A stretch of DNA of 64,000 nt, taken from assembly GCF_032118995.1 (NCBI RefSeq), contig NC_092661.1, forward strand, positions 14,801,506 to 14,865,505, read 5' to 3'. This stretch comes from Asterias amurensis. Its lineage: Eukaryota; Echinodermata; Asteroidea; Forcipulatida; Asteriidae. Numbering within the stretch: position 1 is the stretch's first letter; the number at the start of each line of letters is the position of its first letter. Below are positions 33,183 through 46,546 of this stretch, piece by piece. A program made the translations under genes and the position numbers. The notes under the pieces are model-generated. The model had not been told where the DNA came from. It did no database searches and saw only the letters and a program-made list of their open reading frames with translations.

Positions 33183-33206
33183 TTAAGAGTTGTTGTTTAA
33201 TACAGG

Positions 33207-33378
33207 GCCAAATTTCATAAAGCCTGTACGCATAGAACAGTTTTGCTTAACAGAAACAGGTTACCAGCCAAAATTACATAAGTTGTCATTATTGTGACTG
33301 GTGCCCTAATAATATGCTTAGAAAAGAAAAATCTCCAAGCGGTAATTTCTGCTTTAACAGCGTTATGAAATTGGGCCC
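33207..33378. mobile_element. C-type MITE
   Basis: GGGCCAAATTTCATAAAGCCTGTACGCA to GTTATGAAATTGGGCCC. Confidence 0.7.
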
Positions 33379-33466
33379 TACTGTGTTTTTATTGTGTTGT
33401 TTGTTTTCTGGTTATGAAAAATACAGCCGTTGTTGCATAATCTCAAAGCGGAAGTCATTTTGCTGA

Positions 33467-33472
33467 AATAAA
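33467..33472 (+). other. candidate poly(A) signal of copy 4
   Basis: AATAAA about 505 bases after the stop of the receptor at 31364-32962. If used, the 3' UTR would include the fold-back element at 32974-33182 and the C-type MITE at 33207-33378. Confidence 0.35.
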
Positions 33473-33607
33473 TTGTTGTTTACTCCTGCTGCACATGCAA
33501 AATATACTAGCTCTGGATTGAGGGAACCAAGAGGTTACATGGAAATATCAAACAATATAATCATCATCATTGTCATCATCGTCATCATTATGCTGCCTGT
33601 CACAAAG

Positions 33608-33628
33608 TAGTAGTAGTAGTAGTAGTAC
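33608..33628 (+). repeat. (TAG)n microsatellite
   Basis: About seven units of TAG. Confidence 0.8.
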
Positions 33629-33656
33629 TATTTTCGTACACAGCACTTTATCACCC

Positions 33657-33832
33657 ATATACCTTTATCATGCTGCATCCATCTTGGTAATGTTCCACGT
33701 ATCGAATAACAATAATGAATGCTGATTATTTTCCAATTAGGAACCAGACTATTTTGTTCTTCCAGCATCGGTTTGGTAACATTGATACCAATGGGAGAAA
33801 TTCAAGACGGCTGCACCGTGATAAAGGTCTGT
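33657..33832. mobile_element. small fold-back element, paired copy at 40111-40283
   Basis: Starts ACCTTTATCATGCTG and ends CACCGTGATAAAGGTCT. The same order of blocks (ACCAGACTATT, TTTGGTAACA) is seen at 40111-40283. Confidence 0.65.
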
Positions 33833-33894
33833 AGGGCCGCATCAAAGCGCTAAGTAGTTTAGTCTGCAAAGTATGTGCAGCTAGTATTGCAGTA

Positions 33895-34165
33895 TGATAC
33901 ACATTCCTTATAGCATGCACCATGCGATGGTTTACAGGGTGCTTAGGCGCAATATGCTGCAAATCAAACCAGGAACATCGGGGCGAACCCCTTCACTTTA
34001 CGATATTAGTGTACTGGTTTTTTTTTACGTGCATTACGCAACACACGGCACCTACGGTTTTACGTCCCATCCGAAGGACGAAACATGGTTTAGTGTCTTG
34101 CTTAAGGGCACAAGTGTCACGACTCTCGAACCCGAAACAGAAACACCAGAGCTTGAGCCCGGTGC
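33895..34165 (-). mobile_element. tRNA-Leu-derived SINE, degenerate
   Basis: Read on the minus strand it has GAGCTTGAG / CTCAAGCTC, a worn B box (GGGTTCGAGAGTC) and GTGTCTTGC followed by CGTCC..CGGATGGGACG. The tRNA-like head matches that at 1936-2023. The 166-residue open frame over it has no protein-like features. Confidence 0.5.
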
Positions 34166-34355
34166 TCGTATCTGTTCTTATTTCTCGACACCCGCTCTCC
34201 TATTGGCCCTTCGGGTTGCTAGGGATTGTCTTGACTTTGTGCCGATTTCCCTCATTGTCATACTCTTATCTCTGGATTGTATCTTTGTACTGGGGGCCAA
34301 GGTGACCTCGTTTTCTAGACACTTGAGGGAGTTGGGGAGTAGTCTCAAAGGAAAC

Positions 34356-34707
34356 TTAAAGGCACTGGACAACATTGGTAATTACTCAAACTAACTGTTG
34401 GCATACAAACTCATTTGATAACGAGCTTCTGATAGTATAAAATTTTGTGAGAAACCGTTCCCTCATAAATGTATTTTCTAAGAAAGAGGCAATTTTTCAC
34501 TCCCGGCCTGAAACCTTTTATTTGTGTATGCATCTGAAAGTTCACAAAGTTGTGCAACAATGGTGTTTTTTTCTTTCTTTCATTATTCTCTTGCAACTTC
34601 GATGACCAAGTTCTCACAGGTTTGTTGTTATTTTATGCATATGTTGGGATACACCAAGTGAGAATATTGATCTTTGACAATTACCAAAATGTGTCCAGTG
34701 CCTTTAA
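34356..34707 (-). mobile_element. B-type MITE flanked by TTAA
   Basis: TTAAAGGCACTGGACAAC to GTGTCCAGTGCCTTTAA. Confidence 0.8.
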
Positions 34708-36550
34708 ATCGTAAATGGACATAAAACAAATGTATTTATTTGTTAGTCACACGCTGAGAGTATTGCGTCTAGATACATGTTTTAAAGGTGTGTGTATTGT
34801 ATGACGAGATAGTTATTCATTTAATCTCAGTGTTCATGTAGCTGGTAATTGCTGGAATTTTTAAGATGGTTTAAAATCCTTTCATTCTGGATAGAAAACA
34901 ACCACAGCATCCTTTGAGTCTGCAGCTCAAACCGAGACCGGAAAAAGTTTGTTAAAAATTATTTTCCATTGTTGTGGATTGAACTTGCAAATTATGTAAT
35001 TGTGGTGAATAAGGACCACCCGTCTCTGACTCATCCGTTTCTTTATCACGCAATAAGTTCAGGTTTGATGGAAAATGATTGCAAATCTGGTACAGACATG
35101 GTGGTTTTAAACAGGTAGCGTCACTATGACTGGGAGGGGCGGAGTTTGAGAAGGTGATGTGTAGAGACTCTTAAGTCGTAACACATTTTCTTCTGTTGTT
35201 TTCTTTTTGGGGTGAGATGTCTCAATTATACACAACGATCTTGTCTTTACCATACGATTATTTCCCGACCATATGGGTTGAAAGGTTGCTGTTTCTTCTT
35301 AATTTTGTTTTATTATGGCGTTCAAGGCAGTGGACACTATTGGTAATTACTCAAAATAATTAGCATGAAACCTCACTTGGTAATGGGTAATGGGGAGCTG
35401 CCGATAGTATAAAACACTGTGAGAAACGGCTCCCTCTGAAGTAACATAGTTTTCGAGAAAGAAGTAACTTTCTACGAATTTGATTTCGAGAACTCAGATT
35501 TAGAATTTGACGTATCGAAATCAAGCATTAGAAAACACACAACTTCTTGTGACAAGGGTTATTTTGCTTTTATTATTATCTCGCAACTTCGATGTCCGAT
35601 TGAGCTCAAATTTTCACAGGTTTGTTATTTTATGCATATGTTGAGATACACCAAGTGAGAAGACTGGTCTTTGACAGTTACCAATAGTGTCCACTGTCTT
35701 TAATGAGGACTTTAGTGGAAACTGAGTGTTGAATTTGATCTTGCAGCCCCTCTTTAAAGATCTTGTGTATTCGCTGTAGAAGTTTTTAATCCTCTGTTGG
35801 CATGGTACACCGTTCCTAAAAAACATTCCGGTAATTTTTAGATTAGGTCTGTAAAGATAATGTGCTGTATTTGGGAGTAGGGCCAAAGTTTCCATATGTC
35901 GAGTTTTAAAGCTTACGTTTAGATATCACAATCTATGTTAGGGTTTAGGAGGCTGTTTACAGTGACAAAACCTTACAATTGCATCATTTTGCAGTACCGT
36001 GGTATTTTTACTGCCATAATGTAACGGTCGAGTCAAACAGTGAAATCCACAACAAACATATGGTAAAAGATGTATTCAAACTATTTGGTGGAAAATTACC
36101 TAACAATACAGCTCTCCAGTGCTCCTTTATCAACGAAGTTTTTGCGGTCGTTTAATTGTACATAAAGTACACCATGCATTTAAAGCGACAATGCTCCACA
36201 CTTTTGAAATCTAATGCTGTGCTATTCATCTATGGTTTTTTTTTAAACTAAAGGTAGGCTGAATTTATTACTCACGCGAGATGTCTAGGAAAATAGCCTA
36301 CCGACCTGTCACTGCCATGCGTTCTCTCAAACCGGATACGAGTGTCCAAGAGTTCTCTTGTAGTGCTTCCGTTAATCAACAGCTGTGGTGCACACTTAAT
36401 GGAAAGCTGACAAAACTTTTGTGCTAGATTTTGACCATTCGTGCTCACTATGGTCCAATTTCTGCAAACTGGTTTGAGATCAAAATTATACGAAATCTCT
36501 TGTTTTCATACAGAAGCGTATTTCCTCCACATAAATATTTTTTTCTCTCT
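34708..36550. other. spacer with one B-type MITE
   Basis: A B-type copy occupies 35322-35703 (CAAGGCAGTGGACAC to GTGTCCACTGTCTTTAA). The remainder shows no gene. Confidence 0.55.
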
Positions 36551-36818
36551 CTTATCATGTACGTACACGATAAGTTGTCGTGTAAGTACATGATAAATCC
36601 AAATTTATCGTGTACGTACATGATAAGTCAAACAACTTATCGTGTACATACACGATAAGTTATCGGGTACGTACACGATAATTTATTGTGTACGTACATG
36701 ATAAGTTTATTGTGTACGTACATGATAATTTTGGATTTATTGTGTCCGTACACATACACGATAAGTTTTGATTTATATTGTATGTACATGATAAGTTATC
36801 GTGTACGTACACGATAAG
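36551..36818. repeat. array of TTATCGTGTACGTACACGATAA palindromes
   Basis: About ten consecutive units of 22-24 bases. Each unit is a near-perfect palindrome centred on GTAC, joined with little or no spacer, and ends sharply on both sides. No spacer pattern like a CRISPR array is present. Confidence 0.85.
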
Positions 36819-37057
36819 AGATTTGGCCGAATAAATAACAATAATAATAATAAAAAGAGAGGGAAACATTATTCATTTTCATCATCATGTTCAAATTGTA
36901 ACATTATCGAATTTTATCTCATGAAGACAAGCAGGGTCTTTCGTTCGAAGCGTTGAGACAAAACCGGCTCTTTTCAGCTCGTGCCAACACTCAACACAAA
37001 GGGGCTTTACACAATAATGTTTGTCCCCGCAAGTTCTTCTTTTTCTTGTTCACACCT

Positions 37058-37440
37058 TGCAAAGCTTCAGTGATCCAAAAATTTCTCAAATCGTAAAACG
37101 ACACTGTGGACTAACTTACGAAATGATTCTCTTTGTTTTGCAGACTTATGTCTTGCACCCTGTCTGCAAAACTATTGGGCAGGTGTTTTGTTTGCGTAAA
37201 AAGGTGACACAGATCATTCTCTTTCGGCCTCGAATAAATCATGTTGATTTGAATAACAGCTTTCTGCAAAGCTTCAGAAATCACTTTAACCAACAAACAG
37301 CGTTTTGTAAACGACACTGTGAAAGTATCGTTATAATATACGAATTGTTTGTCTGTATTTTGCAGACCAATGAAAGTAATAGGGGTATCATTTTCGTAAA
37401 AAGATGACACAGACCATTGCTCTTTAAGCCTCGACTAGGG
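37058..37440 (+). repeat. diverged tandem duplication, unit near 200 bases
   Basis: Both halves contain TGCAAAGCTTCAG.GATC, AAACGACACTGTG, TTTTGCAGAC, CGTAAAAAGGTGACACAGA and CGGCCTCGA-like blocks in the same order. Confidence 0.7.
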
Positions 37441-37749
37441 CAGTAAAGACCTTTAGTTTATTTGAACTGTAGCCAAAACAAGATGGCGTCTATTCTCCAT
37501 GAGGAATACTCTGTTGTCACTGAGCTTGATATCTATCCTGTTCGTAATAGTGTGACGTACTTCCGTTGTAAGCCCCGCCCACTTCACACAAACTGGCTCC
37601 ACAGATTACCAGAAACCCATTAGCCCTTTTTGAGATATGGAGTGCAGTTTGGTTTGAGTGTATTACAGACAAACTTAGCGTCATAGTATAGTATTGTGCC
37701 TACCGTATTTCAAAATGTGTCATAGGATTGGCACTGAGACCGTTTATAC

Positions 37750-38136
37750 GTAAAGGCAGTGGACACTATTGATAATTACTCAAAATAATTATTGGCATAA
37801 AACCTCACTTGGTAACGAGTAATGGGGAGAGGTTGATAGTACAAAACGTTGTGAGAAACGGCTCCCTCTGAAGTGACGTAGTTTTCGAGAAAGAAGTAAT
37901 TTTCCACGAATTTGACATCGAGACCTCAGATTTAGAATTTGAGGTCACAAAATCAACCATCTGAAAGCACACAACTTCGTGTGACCAGGGTGTTTTTTTC
38001 TTTCATTATTATCTCGCAACTTCGACAACCAATTGAACTCCAGTTTTCACAGGTTTGTTATTTCATGCTTATGTTGAGATTCACCAAGTGAGAAAACTGG
38101 TATTTGACAATTACCAATAATGTCCACGGCCTTTAA
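37750..38136 (-). mobile_element. B-type MITE
   Basis: TAAAGGCAGTGGACACTATTG to TGTCCACGGCCTTTAA, with the ATCGAGACCTCAGA/TTGAGGTCAC hairpin. Confidence 0.8.
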
Positions 38137-38271
38137 TGATTATGCAAAACAAGTGAAATTATAACTGGACATAATGGCTTTTCATGCAAACTGTTTCAAA
38201 AATTCTAAGGTCTTATCAGAATGAAAGGTTTCTTTCATAAATACTCTTGAGTTATAACATAATGCTCTTCA

Positions 38272-38274
38272 ATG

Positions 38275-38313
<39 letters not shown>
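38272..38313 (+). repeat. (ATA)n microsatellite
   Basis: About thirteen AAT/ATA units. Confidence 0.85.
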
Positions 38314-38314
<1 letters not shown>

Positions 38315-38554
38315 GGACATTTATAGCGCGCAATGACCTATAAAAATATACTCTACTGCGCATTACAAGGAATACAAAAAATGTAGAGAAAAAATGAAGG
38401 AAAAAAAAGAAAAAAATACACAAACAGAGCAATATGTAATTCGTGTTACAATAAAACAGAGGTCTGCCATGTTTTAAGTTGAGCCGGAGGTGAAGCTAGA
38501 ACTGTGTGTTCAGAACACACTGTATTGTTACCGTGGGCATATTATTTGTTTGTA

Positions 38555-38880
38555 TAACTGCTCTATTTAAAACGATTACCTCCGAATCTAACGTCCTGTA
38601 AATTAATTTAGCTGAGTGGTGTTTTTGTTATTGCTGCTGCTGCTGCTGCTGTTGCTTTTGTTGTTATTGTTGTTGCTGCTGAAATTGTATAACTGCTCTA
38701 TTTAAAACGATGTTTACCTCCTAATCTAACGTCCCGCACAGTAACTTAGCTAAGCGTTTGTGTTGTTGTTGTTGTTGTTGTTGTTGCTGTTGTTGTTGTT
38801 GTTGTTGTTGTTGTTGTGGTTGTTGTTGTTGTTGTTGCTGCTGCTGATGTTATTGATGTTGTTGTTGCTGATGTTGTGTT
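38555..38880 (+). repeat. (GTT)n/(GCT)n arrays in a short direct duplication
   Basis: The leader ACTGCTCTATTTAAAACGAT occurs twice (about 38559 and 38691), each followed by a trinucleotide array of GCT/GTT units, the second about 120 bases long. Confidence 0.75.
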
Positions 38881-38895
38881 ATGTTTAGTAACCAG

Positions 38896-39138
38896 GGCCC
38901 AATTTCAAAGAGCTGCTAAGCACAACATTTTGCTTAGCATGACATTTCTTTCTTGATAAAAACAGGATTACCGACCAAATTTCCATTTGTTGCATGTTGC
39001 TTTCTCACTGGTATACATATGTTGTTTGCTTGCCCTAAAAATCAAGTGGAAGTTTGGTTGGCATTCCTGTTTTTATCAAGGGAGAAGTTTCATGTTAAGC
39101 AAATTTTCGTGCTTAGCAGCTCTATAAAATTGGGCCCT
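38896..39138. mobile_element. C-type MITE
   Basis: GGGCCCAATTTCAAAGAGCTGCTAAGCAC to AGCTCTATAAAATTGGGCCC. Confidence 0.8.
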
Positions 39139-40856
39139 GGTACAACATCAACCAAGTCTTACATACAAAACTTTAAAACATGGCCTCCGTGGTGAATAAG
39201 ACTATGACTTTGTTACATAAAACTTATAACCCTTTGATGTTTTCCGCTCAGCAACCAGCCTACCTTTAGGTGAAATTATTCTGTTGGATCTTAAAACTAT
39301 TTTTTTCTTCTTCTGCTATAGACAGCTCAGCAGCGTTTTAGGAACTTAACTCTCTGAGATTTTGTTCTTAATTAACAGCTTGTATACAATTCATATTGTG
39401 GAATTTAAGAATGATTAGTTTGTTTAAAAAGGAATGAATAAGCTTAACCGTGCTGCATCGTGTATTGAAATGGGAGTGAAATTGCTTGAAGTAGTTACTT
39501 TCGTTTTTGTGTTTAAGATTTTAATTGTCAAATATTTTACGACTTGTTTATGTCTGACTGTCTTCTGCAATAATGTAAATATTCCGAATCTCTTTCTTTT
39601 TAAAGATTTTTTTTAAACAAATAATTATTAAAATGCTGGTTTATTGACCCTTCCCCGGTGGAATGGGTTTTTAGTTTCGATAATTATTAGAAGATGTATA
39701 TGGAAATTATGAAAAGTAATATTACTTTAATAAAAAAAATGCAAACAAACAAAAAAGATCTATCTATATATATATATATATATAAATAATATTTATTTTG
39801 GACTAAAATTAGTGTAAACAGATGATGATGTTGAATTCTTTGTTTTAAAAGTCAATAAAGTTTACTCGTAAACCTGAAGTCAAATCTTGATATTCGACTC
39901 TTGAATCTTAAATTGTTAATACTCTCCTGAACGCAATGCTGCTGCTCTGAAGAGGGTGGATTGCAATAATCCATTTCTGCTCTGCGCTTATATAATTATG
40001 CTGTCAAGATTGTGCTCATCAGTTTTGGTATTGTCAGTTTGTCCTGAGAGAGATTGGAAGCCGCCCATCCCAAATAAAGGACTTTGTTCAGTTCACTCTG
40101 TGTCAATGTCTATAGACCTTTATCACGCTGTCACCATCTTGGTCATGTTCCCTGTTTCCAATAACAGTATGCTAACATTCATTAGGCATGGCACCAGACT
40201 ATTATTTCGTCCAGCCTCACTTTGGTAACAATGAGTTGGAATGGAGTAAAATCAAGATGACCACACCGTGATTAAGGTCTATAAAGAACCTTGATATAAG
40301 TTGGTGGGAGTTACAGAAAGGAAATTAACGCTGATTATAAAACGTGTATTGACGCACGTAGTGCCGAAGGCCTAACCTCTTGTATTATGACGTCACCAAA
40401 CTAAAACAGCGCCCTCACTGAAGTCAATGAACACCCAATACTGGTCCCCTGTCTTTATGCGCAAGGATAAAATGCACTGGTCTTTGAACTGCATGGTTCC
40501 GATTTGCGGTTTTCAAAACTCTCCCCTTCCAAGTTGTATACAGTTTGAACTTTGACATGCGTCCTCGCGTACATATGAGCGTAACACCCCGTTGTATGGA
40601 CTTATCCCATTGGCTGATAAACCTTACTCGTGACCCGACCATTAAAATCTGAATAATAACTTGTTTGTCTTTTTAATCTATCATATCATTAGGAAGCAGT
40701 AGCATTTCTCAGAAGAGATGATTTGTCATGAAATTGGCCCCTCTTTGTGAGGTTTCTTAAGAGGATATGACCCCTTGTCCCTTCAGACTGAATACAATGA
40801 CCGTCTGGCCCCGGTCGCACATAAATTAGCATTGACAGACCCAAGCAATGCCCTCC
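39139..40856. other. spacer without recognised gene
   Basis: Contains a short (TA)n run near 39768-39783 and the fold-back element at 40111-40283 paired with 33657-33832. No coding signal. Confidence 0.45.
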
Positions 40857-41127
40857 TTAAAGGCACTGGATACTTGTAAATACTCAAAATAATTATTAGC
40901 ATAAAAACTTGAGCAATTGAGAGCTGTTGATAGTATGACACAGTGTGAGAAACGGCTCACCGTGTGACAGGGGTGTTTTTTTTCCTTTATATAATTATGT
41001 TATCTCGCAACTTCGATGACTAATTGAGCTCAGATTTTCACATGTTTGTTGGTTTATGCATATGTTGAGATACACCAAGTGAGAGGACTGGTCTTTGACA
41101 TTTACCAATAGTGTCAAGTGTCTTTAA
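40857..41127 (-). mobile_element. B-type MITE, internally deleted
   Basis: TTAAAGGCACTGGATAC to GTGTCAAGTGTCTTTAA; about 100 bases shorter than full copies. Confidence 0.75.
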
Positions 41128-41417
41128 CTCTTTGTGAAATGTAAAATCCACCCCTGTGCCTTTAAGGACCAACCGGCAAAAAGGAGTGCACCTAAGGACA
41201 GTGTACGGTTCTAGACGGCACCAGTTGATGGATCCCCAATGGCGCTTGTAGTTCTATAATTAGAATTTACGGAATGTGAAAAGGACACTCATCTAGTACA
41301 TGAACATCGCTCTAATGTGTGACTAGAAAGGATGAGTTGTGAGTTTACACTGACACTGAACTTTATACTACAACTCCTCTTAAATTTCTCCCAACAAAAT
41401 ACAGAGTTTTTTAGCAC

Positions 41418-41665
41418 CTGGGTCAAATTTTGTAAAGCTGCTAAGCACAAAAATTTGCTCAACATGAAGTTTCTTCCTTGATAAAAACAGGATTACAAAC
41501 CAATTGTCTATTTGTTGCACATTATTACTTGTTACTTGTATTCAGCTGTTGTTTGCTTATCCTGAAAATCACGTGAAAATTTGGTTGGTAATCCTGTTTT
41601 GATCAAGGAAGAAATTTCATGCTAAGCACATTTTTGTGCTTAGCATCTCTATGAAATGTGGCCCT
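41418..41665. mobile_element. C-type MITE
   Basis: GGGTCAAATTTTGTAAAGCTGCTAAGCAC to TCTATGAAATGTGGCCC, with GATAAAAACAGGATTAC arms. Confidence 0.75.
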
Positions 41666-42276
41666 GATTACCAAACAACTTCACCATATCAAACCTGTGT
41701 TTTTATTTTTAGAAATAATTTCGACTATTATTACAAAATTCCCTGCTTCAAAGTGCAGGCATAAGACACGTACACACTTCTTCCCAGAAAAAGGAAAAAA
41801 AAAAACATGAAGTGCAGATCCTCCACGTAAACATGAGTTTTCTCCTTTTTTCGAACCATTTTGTTATTCTTCTCAACATCACCATTTCATGCAATAGTGA
41901 ATCTTTCAACAGCTTATTTTCAACTGTAAAGCACTAAATACACTAAAAGGAAGGAAGCGATTAATTATCTTCATTCACAGCATGCATGTTATTTATCGAG
42001 GGGTTAATTTATGCCCATTCAAAGAAAGTGTGCGAAATTGGGATTGACCAATACTCACTTTTTAGGACTGTCGTCTGAAATATTTTGAAGGAAAACTGAG
42101 CCAAACAATATGATTATGTACAACCCGAATGATGTATTTTCGTTAAAATGTATTGAAATTATTTGCAACAATTTAGTTGTATGACCCAATGAATATGTAT
42201 ATTTTGTTTGAAAGTCGCTTTAGACTTTTAAGTAAACTTTAGTGCAGAAGTTCAACATCAGAACATCAGAACATCA
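41666..42276. other. spacer without recognised gene
   Basis: Nothing seen beyond AT-rich unique sequence. Confidence 0.4.
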
Positions 42277-42470
42277 GGATTCGAACTGCCTCTAGCTACC
42301 GGGCTATCTCGGTAGTCTAGTTGGTAAGACACTGCTCTAGAATTGCAAGGGTCGTGGGTTCGAATCAAACCCGAGTAGGATAAATATGCCTGTGATATTT
42401 TTTTTCACAGGACTCGGGAAAGTACTGAGTATACGGCGCTATAACACACATCGATGTATGGGGAAAAAAA
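42277..42470 (+). mobile_element. tRNA-derived SINE with intact pol III boxes
   Basis: A box TAGTCTAGTTGG (42313-42324) fits the consensus exactly, and B box GGTTCGAATCA (42357-42367) fits but for the last base, with tRNA-like spacing. The tail includes ACTCGGGAAAGTACTGAG. Related copies: 21534-21860 and 51781-51948. Confidence 0.75.
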
Positions 42471-42839
42471 AAACTTGTGTTCATTGCTGTTAAAAAAAAC
42501 CAGAAGAAGCAAGAAGTAAGAAACTACTGGCGTCTGTTAACCATTAATTGGTTATGTGACTGGTTAACTCACTGGTGTCATTTTTAACAAATTAAGTTTT
42601 TTTTTGCAGTGTTGTTACGTCCCGTGCAACGTCCCTTGATTTTCAATAATTATTCCATTTAGTCATTTTATCTATACAATGCATTGTTAATACAAGTTGT
42701 CTATCTTTAGCGACCGGGGACGTGCCCTTTGCCAAAAGTAAGCACCCACTTCCTGCCGCGTACTTATTTATTTATGGAATCATAAAATTATTTAAAACAG
42801 CATGAGCAAAGAAGACAAGGTCTCATTACGCATAATGTA

Positions 42840-43400
42840 CCCTCTGTTTAGCTTATAAGGGATAACCTAAAGAGATTTTCGGACCTGCACCCCCCCCCCC
42901 CCGCCCCCATATAATAAAATAAAATGTATGCACCCCTCTGGTTAGCTATGGGATAAAGAGATTTAAAAATCGCATAAAAGTAACTCCATCGCCCCAACCA
43001 ACATCGACCCAAAAAAAGAAAAAAACACTAACCCCTGATAGTATAAAGAGATTTAAAAAATCTCATAATAAGCTACCCCGTCTCCCTAACCAGCCCAAAC
43101 CCCAAAGATAAAATGAATGTGCCCTTCTAGTTAACTATGGTTTAAAGCCATCTATAGTTAACTATGGTTTAAAAAGACTTAAAAATCGCATAAAAGTAAC
43201 CCCAACCAAACCCCAGAATAAATAAATGCATCTCCTTGGTTAGCTATATAGCATATCTCTATATAGAGATTTACAACAAAAATCCTCAACCTACCTATAA
43301 GTACCCCCGGTTAGCTTATGGACTTATAAGGTCACTTAAAAACGGTCCAGCATTTCCAGCTAGACCCCCTCTTGTTAGAGGTAATCTACAGGGATTTCTC
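42840..43400 (+). repeat. diverged tandem repeats, unit near 100 bases
   Basis: GTTAGCTATGG, AAAGAGATTTAAAAATCGCATAA and AAGTAACCCC blocks recur four or five times; includes a poly-C run near 42891. Confidence 0.6.
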
Positions 43401-46229
43401 TCTTAAAAAAAAGAAAGAAAATAAAAATATATTATGCAAGCTCACCCCAAACAAGGCCACCCTGATCTACAAGATTGTTTAATGTACAACACAAATCAGG
43501 GGAGCTGAAGGTAGGAATTGATATTCCTCTTAAAACAGTCAAGATAGCTTGAAAGCAACCCCCTCCCCCTGAAAACAGTAAATAAAAAAACTGAAACATT
43601 ATTTTGATGAACTTTTTGTTGAGTTCACGGAACCACCGTGTACACGGCGGAAATGACATTGACAGGGGATGACCCTGAGACCAAATCCCTGCCAGGTCTC
43701 ATGGGCCTCATTGTGTTGATCGTCGGAATTAAAGAGATGACACACCAATTGTCTTATAATTTTTTGTGATGAGCAGATTTTAGATTCGAACACAATTAGT
43801 AATGACTCAGAATAACTGCTAGCATAAACAACTTACTACTTTTGATAGTATAAGACACTGTGAGAAACGGCTCGCTTTGATGCTCTGAAGTGACGTAGGT
43901 GTTGAGAAAGAGGCAATTTCTTAATCAAATGTTAAAAGGTAAACAAAAGAAAAAATAGGCATCTGAAAGCACACAAATGTGTGCAACAAGGGTAAAATTT
44001 AGTTCAAATTTTCTGAGATTAAATATTTTATGCGTATGTTGCACCAAATGGAAGTTGATGATGTTTTCTGCTAAAAGGAAAACTAATAACAATTTTTCGC
44101 TGCTTTAAGCAAGCTTTAGGCAGCTCTAAGAAATTTGGCTCTTATCTGCAATGTCGTCAGTTAATTTTATCTTGAAGGCCCGACTCACCAGAAAAAAAGT
44201 TTTGAAAATGTTAACCAACCTGGGAGGTATAGTTATGACACCATTACCTGATGATGTACCTTGTACCTCAACGCTGATTCATAACTACACCCCTCAGGTT
44301 GCTTATCTTTTTTCAAAATCAGCACGTACAAAAGACTTTGATGAAGTACTGTACCTTTATTCTGACTCATGGAGTCTATCTTACCAGTAACTGCAATGTT
44401 GTAACACCTTGTCAATGCTGTTATTCATCTTTAATTGTGGTTTGCTTTAAGCAACGGCTCAAGGGACGTCAAAGCTGCTGTAAACCCATGGATGAAGTAG
44501 GGTGACTAAACCACCGAAAACTGCATTCAGGTCAAACAAGTTTGAGTTGTCATGAGAATTATTTTTTGTTTGTATGCAAGTCGCCAGAAACACTAGGCCT
44601 GAAGGCCACTTCAAGGCGCGGGCTACGGTCATTTTTTTCCGTTGCCAGCTACTCCTAGGGCTGAAACAGTGTTACCCCTTTTACAGTCCATACGGATGTA
44701 GGCTTGGGTATCATCAATCAGAAGCCTGGCCGGTAGAGGCTTATGTTACCTTAAAACTCCACTTTTGACAAAGACAGTAATAACAGGTCCCGCAGACAAC
44801 AGCTTTGGTTACACTTATACGCAAATAATAGGTCAAGGCCTATACGTATCGGTTTTTTTTTAGACATCATGAAAAAGAAGAGAAAAAAAAAAACAGTTCA
44901 TGTTCAAATGACAACAATAAGGGCAATCAGTAGTTAGCATGCAAAATTACCATAACGTAATGACCTTTTTTTTAATAAATATTATTAATGGTTGTATTGC
45001 TTTAATGACATTGTAGCCAAAACAGGCTCAGTAATATTACATTATTTTAAACACACAAGAGTAGCATCATTAAAATTCGGAAAATCTGAGACCAACAATT
45101 ACAAAATTGCACACTAAAATAGACATGCATGAACGATTGTTTACTTAAACTATTTTGGGGGCAGTTATTGTCTTTATAGTAGTTGCACAGTGCTCTGATA
45201 ATATGTTGAGAGAGCACTTTTAAAAGTTAGTTGCTTATTGATATTTAATAGATTCATAACAATTCCCTCTTATCTAAACCATCATGCACACAACATAAGA
45301 CTCTGTGACCATCTACATGCCAATAATTCATTTTGCAATGTTTACAAAACTTAGGCTGAATATTGGGCGAAGCTTTTGATACTTTTTGCCCCCCTTTCGT
45401 CAACTAGGGTAAGCTTCCGACATGCCCCTTGAAGTCTCATCCTAAACGCTACATCCGTCAACACAGGATGTGATGATTCAGACCATGTGACAAGCTTTTC
45501 CTTAAAAAAGATGGAAAACAAGGGTCTAGTGGATTACAATCAAGTCGCTGAACCTTAGAGATAAAGCTCAACATTAGTTGTTTTTGCACAAATTAAACAA
45601 TTATTTTGCTTGTATGGCTTTTTTTTCTGGAGTCCCTGTATCAATGTCTAATATCCAAACTATTTCTGTGACGTCACTCTATTGATTAAAGTGCAGACTA
45701 TTTTTTTGCAAATCTACACTCAACTGTAGATGCGTAACACTTAAGTGTGTATTCGTTACGAATCTACACTTAAACTGTCGTAACTAAAGACTGAAAGTTC
45801 AACTTTTAATATTAACTGACATTGTACTCGGTAATAATGCAAGCACTATAAAGTATGCCTTTATGTTTTTTGCAAAATAGTTTAAAATGTCGTGTTATTT
45901 GATGCGCGTATAATCTTTTTGAACCAAGATAAGGTACAGTATTTGTAACTCAGTCACAAACCCTCAAGTAATACCAGGGTGGTGATTTGTCACGGTCCGG
46001 GTGACACAAGGTCCGGTTCCGGGTCAAAGCTGCCAACAATTCGGCTCAGACTGGATCCGAGTTAAAATGAGAGATCCGTTCCATTGATTTACTCGGTTCT
46101 TTATACCGTAGCTTACGGAACGTGGTCATATGTGTTTCCTTTGTAAATCTGGATCAGATTTTATACGGTAATTGAGATTCGTTTTTGTAATGTGGTATAA
46201 ATACATCATCAAGTGCTTGCGTTTGCATC
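43401..46229. other. spacer without recognised gene
   Basis: 43795-44060 is a decayed B-type element (GTGAGAAACGGCTC, GAAAGAGGCAATTTC, CATCTGAAAGCACACAA). The rest shows no coding signal; small frames near 43600 and 44150 lack domains. Confidence 0.45.
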
Positions 46230-46457
46230 TCAACAACAACAGCATCAGCAGCAGCAGCAGCAGCTAAAACAACAACAATAACAACAACAACAACAACAGC
46301 AACAACAAAAACAACCACAACGACGACGACGACGACGACGACAACAACTAACCACGACGACAGCGAAGACAAAGACAAAGACAAAGACAAAAACAACAAC
46401 AACGACAACGACAACGACAACGAAAAAAAAAACAACAACAACAACAGCATCAGCAGC

Positions 46458-46546
<89 letters not shown>

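Noticed and set aside
33894..34394. 166-residue open frame
   Set aside because: Lies over a degenerate tRNA-Leu-derived SINE and has no protein-like composition.
36551..36818. CRISPR-like array
   Set aside because: Units abut without unique spacers and each is itself palindromic; the host is clearly eukaryotic.
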